Origin: Trichaptum fuscoviolaceum
Lineage: Eukaryota; Basidiomycota; Agaricomycetes; Hymenochaetales; Trichaptaceae
Direction of reading: 5' to 3'
Assembly: GCA_910574455.1 (NCBI GenBank)
Contig: CAJSYZ010000004.1
Coordinates: forward strand, 1,736,001 to 1,800,000
Length of the DNA: 64,000 nucleotides
This document shows positions 22,340-34,121 of the stretch, one piece after another. How positions within the stretch are numbered: position 1 is the first letter of the stretch; each line of letters starts with the position of its first letter. Below the pieces are notes generated by a model. It was given only the letters and a program-made list of their open reading frames with translations, did no database searches and was not told the origin of the DNA. The position numbers and the translations under genes were made by a program.

Positions 22340-25291
22340 ATGATCTTTTCCCTATCACCTTTCAGGTCTCAACAGCCGACAGTAAGCTTACTTTATCCAC
22401 AGTAGATCATGTAGTACTAATTTCGTCCTCAGACTTTTGTAGACGCAGAATTGGCGACCAGCGGGTTCGAAGCCTTTGCAAAGAAAGAGATACAGGAGCG
22501 TCGCATTAATCCAAATCTACCTCCAGAGGAAGATCCGCCGTCCCATCGCCTGATTCGTGAAGTCGATGAGTACGTGAAGACACTGTCCCCTCAGATAACT
22601 TTAGCTTTAACTTCACCTAGATCACTTCAGCGACTTAAGCGGTTGAGGAATGCACCGCAGATGACTGCAGCATCAGCGCCTCCCGCATCCACGTCCGTGT
22701 CATTATTTGGTTCTTTATGGGCTAGCTCCGGCAGCGCCTCACAAGTGGATCCCTTTGAAGATCATACAATGCAAGTTAGAAGAAGTCATGATAAGGCGTT
22801 GGTGCGTAGTAGAACAAGTCTTGTGATGATTTCTCAGGAATTCAATCTATTTCTCATAGCTTGTCTCTAAACTACGTCGGAAGCATGAACCAGTCTTCAC
22901 ATTTGCATTGTCGGGTGTATTGCCAGCGAGCACTCGTAGTACGTATACGGATCAGTCCCTTTATGCTACTATCTAACAAATGATTTTCTCATTCCAGCCA
23001 ACGCCCCTAGAGTATCAGAGTTGGCCGTCGTAAACTCTCCCGCGTCCAAAGGTATTTTACGTCGATGACTTCGTATTGCTGTGTGCTCAACGCTTTGAAG
23101 AAGATATATATAGCCAAGCCACAAGATTGCAAAAAGTATGTGTCACATTAAAATCCATGCTCGACTTTGATGAGGTGGGTAAATTTCAATCATTGCTTTT
23201 CCATAATTGCCCAACCAATCTTCCTTAAGTATGGTAGGAACAGACAATCTTTTGCTTATACTGAAGGCGCCGTGGAGATGGTTGAAAGAGTGACTGAGCT
23301 TTTCAAGGATACGCTCGAGCTCTTCAGAGTTTGGAATAGAATTGGGCGTCCGTTTAGCCAAGTGATAGACTGCGCAGAGAAGTATGAACGTTCCTCACTT
23401 AAACTCAAAGGCAACCACTTATAGTTACTGCCACAGAGCCATCAAAACGTATAACGAGATCATGCTCGTCGACAAATCAAGGGAAGACACCTCTTCGTTC
23501 CTGGGGGCCATGCAAAAGGGAGAAAGTGAAGAAAATAGTTGGAAATCTGCGCTGGAGGTACACCTTACTGCTGTGATTACTATCTCTTTGCGATATCTTA
23601 CATCTTCCATCTAAGCCATATAGGAAGGGTGCTGCCCCGTCAAGCGGATCTGGAACTAGTCAAACTGTCTCTGGTAAGTTCGTTCCTTGAAAATAAGTAG
23701 GTCACGGCATTGATTTCCCTTAGCCTCTCAAGAGGACCCTTACGAAGAAGAGACCAGGCGCTGGAACGCAGTGGTGCAACAAACAACGCAACCAGATTCT
23801 GTACCGAAGACCATAAAAACATCTGAATTCAGTTACACTCTCCTAAATGAAAGTGAGTAACCAATTTCCTGACATACGGCGCGCCGAATGAATGACTTCC
23901 TTTCCCTATAAAAGAGCTCCCCGAAATCCTAGGACTCCCCGAACCGAGCGTTCCCGTCTTATATAGAGGAGAACAAGCTAACGTTATAAGGGACGTCGAT
24001 TACGAGCCTTTCGGTTCATTTGCTACGGTCAGGAAATACAAATTACCACAAATTACACCGGTATGTGATGCCTGCGAACCTACGCTGCTTCAATCTCACA
24101 AAAAGTATATGATCTAGTTTAAGATTCAGTTCGAACACCATGAGGAAATTTGGGACGTTGACGAGGTCTGCTTGCTCGAAGATTCGGGTGTCTGTGAGGC
24201 TCACGCCATTTCTATTGCAGATTGCCGTGAAATATCTTGATATTTCTCGCGGAGGAGCCTCGACCACTCAGGAGGCAATCAAGAGAAATAGCGTGGTGAG
24301 TGCAACGTCATGTTGATATATGTGTTTTCCAGTCATTGACGTGCCAACAGCGGATCGTCCGTGAGCTAAGGGTTTGGAGTAGAGTGAAACATGAAAATAT
24401 TGTTCCACTTCTCGGACTCTGGCTTGATTATAAACGGTTTAAGAGGGATGAGGAGCCCAGCCCTTGTCCCGTGGCTCCGTGGATGGGTGGCGGAAATTTG
24501 CGAACCTATTTGAGTTATAGGCCTCAGCTTCCCGTGCAAGACAGACTCGAAATCGTAAATCTAATCCGTTTACTCTACCTTCTGCTGTCTCTAATGATAG
24601 TGCAAATGCCTAGATGCGCGGGATAATCAGCGCCTTGAGCTACAGTGAGTGGGGTCCGGACTCGGCATGAACAATCTACTAAAGCTCTTCTAGTGCACAA
24701 CCATGACTATGCAGAGATTGTGCATGGGGATCTCAAACCCGTAGGTCAACTCATCTGTTCGATATGCTTATTGGTGTTCATCGCGTCTCGTTTTCAAGGA
24801 TAATATTCTCATGAAGGGTGATAAGCCTTACTTATGCGATTTTGGGTGCTCCCATCTGCTGGACGACATAAAAGGCCTTTCCACGGATCCACACGGTAAT
24901 CCTGCTTGGCTTGCACCGGAGCGGATACGAGTCGAGAAAGTGGATGGCAGACATACTAAGCCAACCTGCGCGAGTGACATGTACGCGTTTGGCTTGGTAT
25001 TTTTGTTTGTAGGTCTATCGATTGAGAAATTTATGAGTCGGCTTGCATGCTGAATACATTTACGCTCAACAGACTGTCCACAGTGAAGAGCCATTCGCAT
25101 CCTTCGGGTTGTCGAGTGACGATCTTAGGCAAAAAAGAAACGTACAAGACCTGGAGCCGACCACGGTGGACGCCCTTCCAAAGGAGCATCAGCCTCTTCT
25201 CGTGAGCTGCTGGTCCGTTGGACCACTGCTGCGGATGCCGGCTAGCTTAGCCCTTGAGGAGGTGGTCAAATTACAAGAGACTGGTGCATAG
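22340..25291 (+). CDS. Family A TKL-like kinase A3
   Basis: The ATG at 22340 (MIFSLSPFRSQQPT) joins in phase to TFVDAELATSGF after an intron at about 22383-22432; an earlier ATG at 22231 is out of phase with that exon. The helical N-terminal region (RRINPNLPPEEDPPSHRLI; VERVTELFKDTLELFRVW near 23290; YNEIMLVDKS near 23450) runs to about 23850. The kinase domain shows PFGSFATVRKY (about 24010), IAVKYLDIS (about 24220), RIVRELRVWSRVKHENIVPL (about 24352), EIVHGDLKP (about 24715), DNILMKGDKPYLCDFGCS, LAPERIR and SCWSVGPLLRMPASLAL. It is a close paralogue of A1 in the same orientation, with conserved exon structure. Head to head with B2. Confidence 0.85.
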
Positions 25292-25958
25292 AGATGCACA
25301 CAGGATACCCAATCCTTTACATTATTTCCACTTCTCTCTTTATATGGTACCGATTTCGTGTTGCCATTCTCAGCTCAGTCCATTAGGAACATATTTATTT
25401 ATGTGTTACTTCAGTGTACGTGTTTGAGAGGTCAAGTTCTGCACCTCCGTTGACCGGCCGGAGTGTAGGCACATAATGTATGTATTTATGTTCACACCAA
25501 CAGTACTCGTATGCATATTATAATACGAGCTTCATCTCCCTTGAAATGTATGTCCGAAATGACCGCTGTTATCTTAGTTTTTTGAATATGCACCTGAACT
25601 TGTGCCCAAATAATATCTGTGTCCGGATTTAGGACGACTGCCAGTGGGCTCCGGAAAAGGTACTAACAACTTTCGAGAACTTCCCTTTTCGGATGCAACA
25701 TATTTCAAGTTTATGATCGACAATGATTACCGTGACGTCATGGTGTAAAATATGTAGAACTTGAAGACTTGATGCACTCGACGTGCACCGACGTCTCACA
25801 CGAGTATTGGAGTCTTGGAGACACAGTTGTCTGTTAGCAGTTTCCAGAGCAATGCGGTATGCGACAGACGCTACCTGCCATATGTATGTGAATGTGCTGC
25901 TGACAGTGCTGTCGAATATCATAACTATTTCCGAACACATCTCCAAGACGAGGCCGGA
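25292..25958. other. Intergenic region between convergent A3 and A4
   Basis: 667 bases between two kinase 3' ends. It is AT-rich around 25300-25560 and no gene, RNA or repeat is recognised. Confidence 0.4.
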
Positions 25959-28549
25959 TCATGCCAGGACATCATCCTCGGTGTCGCATAGAACCAGACG
26001 TCGTAACTCTTCAGAAACGTCCTGTGCGTTTGGTCGTAGTGTAGGCGTATCCATCCAACATCTCAACATAAGGCTCCAGAGTGCAGTATCTTTTACTTTC
26101 GTACGCGGTCTTCTCCGCATCATGTACCTGGACTCCATGCGCTTTTGCAGTCCACTCGAATGTCCGAGTTCTTCCCAAGGAGCTCTACCCTACATTACCT
26201 AGAAGCGGGCTATAACCTCTATAGTATAACAATCATTCACAACATACCTCCAAACATAACATTCCGAAGGAGTATATGTCACTTTCTGGTGTGGGTTCCG
26301 CAACGTCGGTAGATTTGAAAAGGAGTTCAGGAGCTTGCCACCTCCAGTTGCGGGAATAAGAGGTAGAAAGCCCGGTGACGCCGTCGTATATCTTCGACGA
26401 CCCAAAGTCGCAGAGGAGCGCTTTGTCCCCTCTCAGCATTACGTTATTCTACTCACAACACAATCATTCAGTGACGGAAAAGCCTCGTAAAACGCACTTC
26501 TTACTGACCGCTTTGATATCACCATGCGCTATGCGAAATATCTGCTCATGTACTCGAAGCAGCCTTAATCAAACACTTGACCTTGATTCTAAACGAAGGC
26601 TCACAATAGCGGAGGGCATTTGCGATGTCAAGTAACTTAAGATACGCATGAGAAAAGGGAGATGCGAACGATAGTAATTCTTACCAATCTCATTCTTTCT
26701 ACGTCAGGTGTGCCGGGATTTTTATGCAGAAACGATTGAAGTGTCCCTTTCTCCAGCCACGGAGAAACCAGTCCTAAAGTTCCGTTATGCATCCCACACA
26801 CGTTGAAGTTCTCCCAGATTCCAAACAAAGGAAGAATGTTTTCGTGCGTAAGCTTACTCCACGCCCTGGCTTCACGCAATAGCATCTGGAGTTTCATAAT
26901 GTAAGGTCTACTATAAGCTAGCTGAAGGCTTGGATGACACTTTACCGAGCACATATCGGCTTCTGAAGATATTGAGTACACTTTAATCGCAACCTGACAA
27001 AGTGAAATGGTTAAAATTGAAGTTATTATGGCAATGTTATTCATGTCTTCCTTAAAATACCTCTGTTGACCGCCATGGAATGCCGCCACAATGAGTCTGA
27101 GCCAGACGTTAGAAAGCGCAACAACCAACGAAAGCTTATCTGACCTCAAAGGGTTCTGAAAGTGACACCTTGTAAACTTGGTTGGGATCTCCATCGTAGA
27201 CAATGGAAGCTTCTGCTACTCTCTTGGGCCCGGTGAACAGAACTCTAGCATTTAATATGAGCGAGAATTCTAAACTCAAAGAGAGATAGTGAGCAATGGC
27301 AGACATGAAATCATTGAAACATCCGCCTACTTCGGATTAACATGGGATAGCCGAAGTTTCTTGAGTCAATGGCTAATGCCAATGTATTCGATGCTTCAGC
27401 CTGTGACTGAGGGATTGTGTGACTTTCTAAGTGCCCAGCTTCCTCTCCCTCGTTCCATTTTGCTACTTCATACTTGACCATGAGCTGTGCAGTGCGCTCC
27501 CTTGATAGTATTGTAGGTCTGTGCTCTGCATATTTGTCAACTTTAATGTGGATAAGATATTTGGTGTTGCATTGCTTTTGTTATGGAAGAACTTACTAAC
27601 CATCCGTAAGGCACCTTGATGTTGCTGTTTCCTTCGTAGCCAGCGCTCGACGTTCTGTGGATTGTGAGGAGTTGTTGCAATTCATTGTGCTGGTCTGATT
27701 TACCACAATTTTATCCCTCCAAGAAATACTACGTTTCATGATGCCCTCATAACTTCGTTCCCTACCAAAGACATTGACTTTCACCTCCGAGATTGTCTCA
27801 TTGATTATATGGTTGAAAAGAAAAGTATTAAAATCGATCACTGCACTGTAAATATTCATGTAGTCAGCACCTAGGACCAGAAGAGAAAGCAATGCCTGAC
27901 TCCCAACCACTGGCAATGCTTTCGGTGAGGTACGGGCCAGCGTCTGGATGATCTACATTAGCCCGAAGCGCGATCTGGAACGATGAAAGCAGGATGTCTG
28001 TAATGTTCTGGCACAACATAAATGGTTTCGAGTCTGATAAGTTCTAGATCATCATCAGATCATCAGCTAAATTGAAATGAGTAATTCTGACGTCGACGCA
28101 CGAAAACTGTTTCGTTGATTCGGACGAGCTCTACCCCCATTCGATGTACGTTTTTATGTCTCTGGTGTATATTTGCACCACCGATAAGATCAGCAGAAGA
28201 ATTTGTGGTAGCACTAAAGCAATACCTGTGTATCTCCTTGCCAGAGATGAGAATTCGGCCCCATGACAGCGCAGAGTGTAAGACTCTTCTACTAGTCTCT
28301 TCTGATATGCAAGTTGATAAACTTCAATATATGGTATGCGTCGGTTCATAGTGACCTGAAAGCTATTAAGTGAGATCAACCATTGAAGTGCGAATCGGTT
28401 TCGAAATGCACCTGCAGCAGCGCAGAAATCCGCGATTTTTCCGATCTAAAGGCCTTCCATTTGTTTGTTCTTCGGAAAATGACCGAAGACAATGCACTCA
28501 GCGTATTGCGCGGAGAAGGGTCGGGATCAGCAGATCGATATGTTTCCAT
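25959..28549 (-). CDS. Family A TKL-like kinase A4 (possible nonsense at an exon edge)
   Basis: Probable start ATG at 28549 (METYRSADPDPSPRN). N-terminal exons are less similar to the other A genes, but a linker resembling theirs is present (VKYEVAKWNEGEEAGHLES, about 27470). An in-phase intron then leads to IVLFTGPKRVAEASIVYDG, which aligns with ILFRGEQ of A1. Kinase motifs: VAIKVYSIS (about 27000), EARAWSKLTHENILPLFGIW, FRIAHGDIKA (about 26510, reached through an intron ending CTTCGAG), NNVMLRGDKALLCDFGSS, WQAPELL, then GRAPWEELGHSS and LWSLMLRCWMDTPTLRPNAQ to the stop at 25959. At the start of the last exon the expected VMTGR-type sequence reads GTA ATG TAG GGT. Either this is a nonsense codon or splicing uses that TAG as acceptor and drops three residues. 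Start and N-terminal exons are tentative. Confidence 0.7.
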
Positions 28550-28889
28550 GTCACTCCTCAATCTACAAAGTCATTTGCACTGCAAATAATCTCCAGAAAA
28601 TTCCGTCCATACCTAGAAACGTCCAAGTGCAATTCCTCTGACACAGGATCGACCTGCTGGCTTTTTGCAGAATATTCCCGCGACCTGTAGAGGTCGCTTG
28701 GGTACCTTAGGAAAACGCAACTGTGTCGATTCTCTGCGAAAACTGATCCGGCTACGTGAATTGCCTTTATGGGTAATTAACCCTTTCCGGCAGGAGATCC
28801 ACTGGCAGTCATGTGATGCACTACCTTTCACACTGGCAGCAGGTTGTTTCCACGCGACTTTGACTGCAATCCTGCTGTTGCAACGGCGA

Positions 28890-29870
28890 TCCACCCTTCG
28901 CAGGTCAATGCCGTGCTGCCCTGCAGTACCTTCGCAATGAGCAACAGCAGCCCCAGCATCTCCGTGTCTACACCCTGCGGCGGTGCGAATCCGACATTGT
29001 CTGTGAGGACATCATCCAGCACTGGTAACCTGGTAGCAAGCAAGCACGACTGTCGCAGGTGCAGGGAGCATTGTACATAGCTGCCAGAAACACGGGGCAA
29101 ACTGTTCAAGCACAGTTGCAAGGAACGATGGCGGGTCGTAGGCGGCGGGACTGGGAATGATGGTGTCTTTGCGAATGTCACTGCAAAATCGAGCCTCCTC
29201 AGGCCCATAGTGGAAGGTGCGCCTATTTTTCTGCCTTAGCAGATTGCTTCTTTACTTTGTAGTCTAACAGATTTTGGCTACTTTGCATTCCATATTCAAT
29301 AGAAGACGGTGTCCATGTTATGCCGGAGGAGACACAGAACGATACACCACCATCGTACACCGCTGCTCAGGCGGATGCTGTTCCGCCGCATTGGGAGACA
29401 ACAGGCCATGCGCCTTCGTCCTTATCGCCGGGAATGATGCTTCCAGGCAAGCTCTCGATTGATGGTCTCGCTCGCAACGGACGCGCTCTTCTCATTTGCT
29501 TGAAACATGCTCGTTTCTATTTCCTTCCAATTTGTGGGCTTTCCGCTTACCTACCTCCTGCATACTACACATGCGGCGAAGCTTTGTGCTTGTGCTGGTC
29601 TTGGCTTGCCGCTGCTGCAATATGGGTTTGCATTGAGGACGGACAAGGATGACGAAGGCATAGGCACGAATGCCAGTGGTGAAGAGAGCATGTGGGGCGG
29701 CTGGGGAAATCCTGAGGACACTGTACCTCTACCGGCGCCGACGTTTGATACAGCTGCGGCTGCTGAAAGTTGGGCAGCTACTCACAATGGGACTGTTCCT
29801 GTGGCAGATGCTTCTGCGGCAGCAAGAGTATGGTGTATAATACTTCTGTACTGTATGTGTGCTTAAAAAT
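28890..29870 (+). pseudogene. Bsd2/NDFIP-like pseudogene (metal homeostasis/ubiquitin-ligase adaptor family)
   Basis: Similarity to the NDFIP/Bsd2 family, ER-Golgi membrane adaptors for Rsp5-type ubiquitin ligases. Seen in order: MSNSSPSISVSTPCGGANPT (28938), GNDGVFANVTAKSSLLRP (about 29153), EDGVHVMPEETQNDTPPSYT with the PPSY motif (about 29303-29360), ADAVPPHWETT (about 29371) and LSIDGLA (about 29451). Then come a frame change and a TGA where Trp is expected in LFSFA-W-NMLVSISFQFVGF (about 29480-29530), followed by PLTYLLHTTHAAK, GLPLLQYGF and WGNPEDTVPLP. The frameshift plus nonsense in the first membrane segment make a functional product unlikely. The related fragment at 10318-10905 sits in a transposon. 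Confidence 0.8.
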
Positions 29871-29989
29871 ATAATATTTTCTTCCTCTCACTCTCACTCT
29901 AACCGCATTCCCGGGTAGCGGGCTTTGCTGTGAGTTAGCTCACAGCCTTTAACTGCTTGTTCATATTCCAGAGCAGGGAACCCAAGTAA

Positions 29990-30180
29990 CTGGAAGGACT
30001 TCGAAGAAGTACCACGACTCGTGACAACTTCAAGCGGGAGCACGCGTACGTCACGCGTCAAGTCGCGTCGTGTGACTCTTGTCTCTTCATCATCGACCAC
30101 GACAACAAGGACGACTCCGAGCCTCAAGACAGCGGCGACGCACGAAGAAGACAGCGAAGATTTCGCAACCCACCCACCCT
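29990..30180 (+). repeat. Dispersed Ser/Thr-rich segment shared with 9905-10020
   Basis: TCTCTTCATCATCGACCACG and the following ACAACAAGGACGACT region reads SSSSTTTTRTTPSLK. It is closely similar to about 9925-10010 in the TA-flanked element; a shorter relative lies at 12870-12900 before the decayed kinase. In both larger copies it lies near a Bsd2-like fragment, but on opposite sides of it, so the block has been rearranged. Confidence 0.5.
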
Positions 30181-30299
30181 CTCCTAGTAACCCATTTGCA
30201 ACATTTATAGATAAGCCTTTTTGGAGATTACTAAGCTCAGTTTCCAGAGTTTGTAACTCGGACGAGTCAGGCTCTTGCGATGAGCTTTGATCTAAACCT

Positions 30300-30655
30300 G
30301 GTAAGTGACGAAAACCGAATTTATCATCATTTTAGATTAGGCATTGGAAATAAGTCTCACCGAAGGCAAGCATTTATCATGCATGGACGCCCTTAGGGCT
30401 TAAGAGCGAACCAAGATCATGGAGGATTAAGACGATTCCAGGATGTAACCCTGTCACAATACATTGGGGTCATGACAGTTTGGTCTTTAATCTGACCAGG
30501 ATGACCTATCCGAACGAGCAATCCAAGGGTCTAATTGAGACAGCTTGAGCTTGGCTTTGACACTCATTGTATGGCTGCCATACAATGTGATTTCACAGTT
30601 TTTCACCATTTGAGATAGATCCAAGTTACAGAAACACGACTTCATACAAGCTTAG
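30300..30655. other. Intergenic region 3' of A5
   Basis: No gene recognised. A short inverted pair, TTGTATGGCTGCCATACAA, occurs at about 30567-30585 and could be a hairpin 3' of A5, but nothing else supports a terminator role. Confidence 0.3.
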
Positions 30656-33600
30656 TTACACAGACATATATAATGAGCACATGAAATAGGCCTCTTTCAA
30701 GTCAAACAAGAAAGTTTCCATCGCAGTCAGTGCCTGACGTGCAGTGGGTCGAATTAACGGTTCCATCCTCCAGCATTTATTTATGAATATCCAGTATGAC
30801 GAGTTTTCAGCGAGAGAATATGGTCGGTCTGGAAGTCGATTGGGATTCTTTTGACGATCTGACTGTACGGAATTGTCAGAAAGGTCTTCACCGTAAGGCC
30901 ATTCCCCGGTGAGTGCCTAGCGATATGCACCATATGTGATGTAAGAACCCGGCGAGGTTATAAGATACAATACTCATACGCACCTCCAGAAAGACAGAAG
31001 CGAAAGAGTACATATCCGTCTCGCACGATGGCTTTGTAGAGGTGCCATTCCTGAAGGTTAATAGTTCTGGGGCCGCCCAGCGCGCATTACAGTGCAAGTC
31101 CGAGGACTGTCCACTGACGCCATCCAGCAGACGGGAAAGGCCAAAGTCACACAAGTAGACCTTTCCTCTTCTCATAAGCACATTGTTCTGGTAGATTTTA
31201 GTGTCGTGTGTGCTATTACATATATTAATGAGCTTACTTACTGACTTAAGATCGCCATGGATTATAGTGTGTTCATGGTTGTGCACTTCATTTCCGGTTC
31301 GGTTCGTAAGTCACTATTCACTTTTTGATTGATCGGAAGGTAAACGTACTATATGCGAGGGCATCTGCAATATCTCGCATCTTTATATACATATATTAAG
31401 CTCGTAAATAATAGGAGGGGGTTAAGAAATATCGCTCACATATGTAAGTCGCTCTCGGACCGACGTATTGGGATTATTTTTCAAGTAGAGGTGAAGGTCT
31501 CCATCTTCCATCCACGGTGAGATCGCGACAGGGTACTTGACATCTTCATGGTCCAGGCAGATACCTTTCCACACTCCTAAGAATGGAAGGATATTTTCAT
31601 GCTTCATACTGCTCCAGATGCGCATCTCTCGAACAATTCGCTTCAGGTAAAGGTCAGTTTACGAACAGAGTAGAGAGTTGTACATGAAAGGAACACACTG
31701 CGCAGGTTGCGTTCTCCTCTGTGTACTGTCGCTTCGCGGGAATTCCGAGCATGGGCTTGACTACCTTTACGGCGACCTATGCGAGGAACTTATAGTAATG
31801 TAACTCGGAATTAAGACGTCAGAGCTTAACTTACCTTCTCAATGTTCCATATAGTGCAAGCAGTGGTTCCATCAGCACGGCATGTAGCGAGCCTTCTCTG
31901 CAGTAAGGCACTGTTAATCAATTGCACATGACACATGAGTAGGGAGGATTACAATGAGAGGGCGATCAAGTTTGATCTCATATGCAGTTGCAAATGCACC
32001 TTTTGATTTCCTAAGGGGAACAATCTTCGTTGGTTTATCAAGAATCTCGAGATTGTAATTCGACGGCATATCTTTATCAAGGATATTAGGGATTGGGCTA
32101 TTCATCATTTTCAAGTTAAGAAAACAGATGAAACGTACTTTCTGAGAGATCAATGTAAGTCAGAGAAGCATTGTCGTCCACCCTAACACTACTACGACTC
32201 GATTTCCGGAGTAACATCTCCTGTAGCACAGGGTCGAGTTCCTTTGACGGGGCACTGTCTACAAATGCTTTAGAATCGTTGAAATGTGAGATTCCGAGTA
32301 CATACTTTTGATATCCAACTCTTGTGATTCAGTCAAGTATGCTTCACATTTCTTGAGCACATAATTAGCTGAAGCCCCCGACATCAAGCTCTCAGGGATG
32401 AAATACTTTAAGCGAAGATTCCCAAAGACCCAGTCTTTCTCTAAGGATATTCTCCCGTATGAATATCGTTTGTTTAGGATCCGAACCGACTGTTAGAGTC
32501 GAATAGGATTTTAACATAGCTATCGCGCTTGATATTCATGAGATTTACTGATGAAAAAGATTCAGAGAAAGGGCTCAACTGACTTGTCAGCAATACCAAT
32601 GACTTCATTCAATGTCTCCGCTTTTGGGAATCGAAAGAATAAGTCCAGAGTTGACTGAAACAGTCTTAAGGCCTCCGAAGCTTTCTTGCTTCCTTCGTCA
32701 CGGCTTCCAATCTTCTTCTTCGCCTCCTTTGTGTTCGCCAGCTGAAGTGAACATTCGAACGACATAAGTGCAAGGATACAAATACTCAACCTACTAAAGG
32801 GAACGCCATTAGACTCATCACATTGAAGCTCGCCTCATGCATGCGCTCCGCACGCTTCTGCAAGGTTTCTGGGAAAGTAGAGGACAAAATGGATTAGAAA
32901 TTAAATTGAACTGTCGCGTTATTTCCTTCAAACCTCGTGTACACGTCTTTGCGGCCGTTGCGTAGTTGACACCTGCATATAAGAACGATATTAACTTCTA
33001 ATGTGATTGACTTTCTATCGAAACGTACCAGATATACGGCTTGTATCCCACGATATCACAATTCTGACATCCTCTTCTGATCGCAGGAAAAGACCATGAA
33101 ATGCTAGGGCTGCCTCAGGAAAGCTCTCTCTTCGAGAACGAGAGACACTCTAGGCAAGAGACCCAACAAAAGTTTTAGTCAGTAAGACTTTCATTATTTC
33201 CAGACTCAATCACCTCCGTTTGGCTTTTGGCCTGCGAAAGGGTATTCTTCACGAAGCGTAGTTGTGCAATCTCCGGGTTTGTCCTGTTCCTAATTTTAGA
33301 AGGTATGATACCGCAGAAAATGTCCCAAGGGTTTTTGTCGATAACGCCGTCTTTAATTCTGGCTCGAAACTTGTCGATGGTACGTTTTTGCCTATTTATG
33401 TAGGGTGAAACCATACGCAAGTGTTCAAGCACTAATAAAATGGGCAGTGCTTACTGCTCCAAGGATTTTTGCATGTATCGCACGAACTCGTCATTATCTT
33501 CATTACCAAATCGCCGCTTTTCTTGATCAGTTTTGAGTCTCTCGGCAATTTCTTTCATCTCAGTTTGTAGGTTCTTCAGGCCCTAAAAGTGATAGAGAGG

Positions 33601-33658
33601 TCGTCAGTCAAACATACGGATCAGAGGACACAGTACACACTTCTTGTAAAGCTGCCAT
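30656..33658 (-). CDS. Family A TKL-like kinase A5
   Basis: The ATG at 33658 gives MAALQE, joined through an intron to GLKNLQTEMKEIAERLK. The helical N-terminal region includes RFGNEDNDEFVRYMQKSLEQ (about 33500), FPEAALAFHGLFLRSEED (about 33100) and ASEALRLFQSTLDLFFRFPK (about 32660). Kinase motifs: GAFATAYEIKLD (about 31990), VAVKVVKP (about 31770), EMRIWSSMKHENILPFLGVW (about 31600), IIHGDLKS (about 31260), NNVLMRRGKVYLCDFGLS (about 31170), WAAPELL and NKCWRMEPLIRPTARQA (about 30780), with the stop at 30656. Head to head with B3. The pair is the tandem paralogue of A6/B4. It appears intact. Confidence 0.82.
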
Positions 33659-34121
33659 ATTGATGCTGTGAGCGAATTCCAGTCGCTCGGAAGGTCATCC
33701 AAAGGTCAACTTGAGCGTCACTATACGACGAGCGTGCTATTGGCACTAGCACAGAGCGCAAAGCAGCAGGGTCTCATAGACTATAATAAAAGGGTAAGGA
33801 CTTAAGTCGGTGTTGCCAACCAGCCATGGCCTTATTGATGTCGAGAAGACAAGGGTGACCGTGTGATGCAGATCTGTGTTGCGTGGCCCTGACAAGCTAA
33901 ACTAGCAACTTGAAGGAAAACAAAGAGATGTTCCGAAAAGGCAACGCGGTGACCAGGGTTGTCCGGACTTGATTTAGAGTGGCTGTGTCAATTGTTTGCG
34001 CTCATGTAACCAAGTGGGCGATCGTCCAGAAATGGAGGACACTGCAAACAAAGATACACGTTGTCCGCGTCAACGTCCACACTGCCATCTACTACTCGGC
34101 ATCGTCTCTGCAGCTCTCTCA
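33659..34121. promoter_or_regulatory. Shared upstream region of A5 and B3
   Basis: 463 bases between divergent starts. Parts are conserved in the A6/B4 spacer (GTGATGCAGATCT near 33862; ACAAAGAGATGTTCC near 33919; GAGTGGCTGTGTCAATTGT near 33978), so the spacer was duplicated with the genes. It contains TGGCACT (33741-33747). Confidence 0.5.

Noticed and set aside
22231..22509. Start of A3 at the ATG at 22231
   Set aside because: That frame joins the next exon out of phase; the ATG at 22340 joins in phase to TFVDAEL.
28549..28561. Start of A4 at 28561
   Set aside because: The codon there is TTG; the first ATG in the frame is at 28549.
30567..30585. Rho-independent style terminator hairpin 3' of A5
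   Set aside because: This is a eukaryotic genome, and a lone short palindrome is weak evidence.
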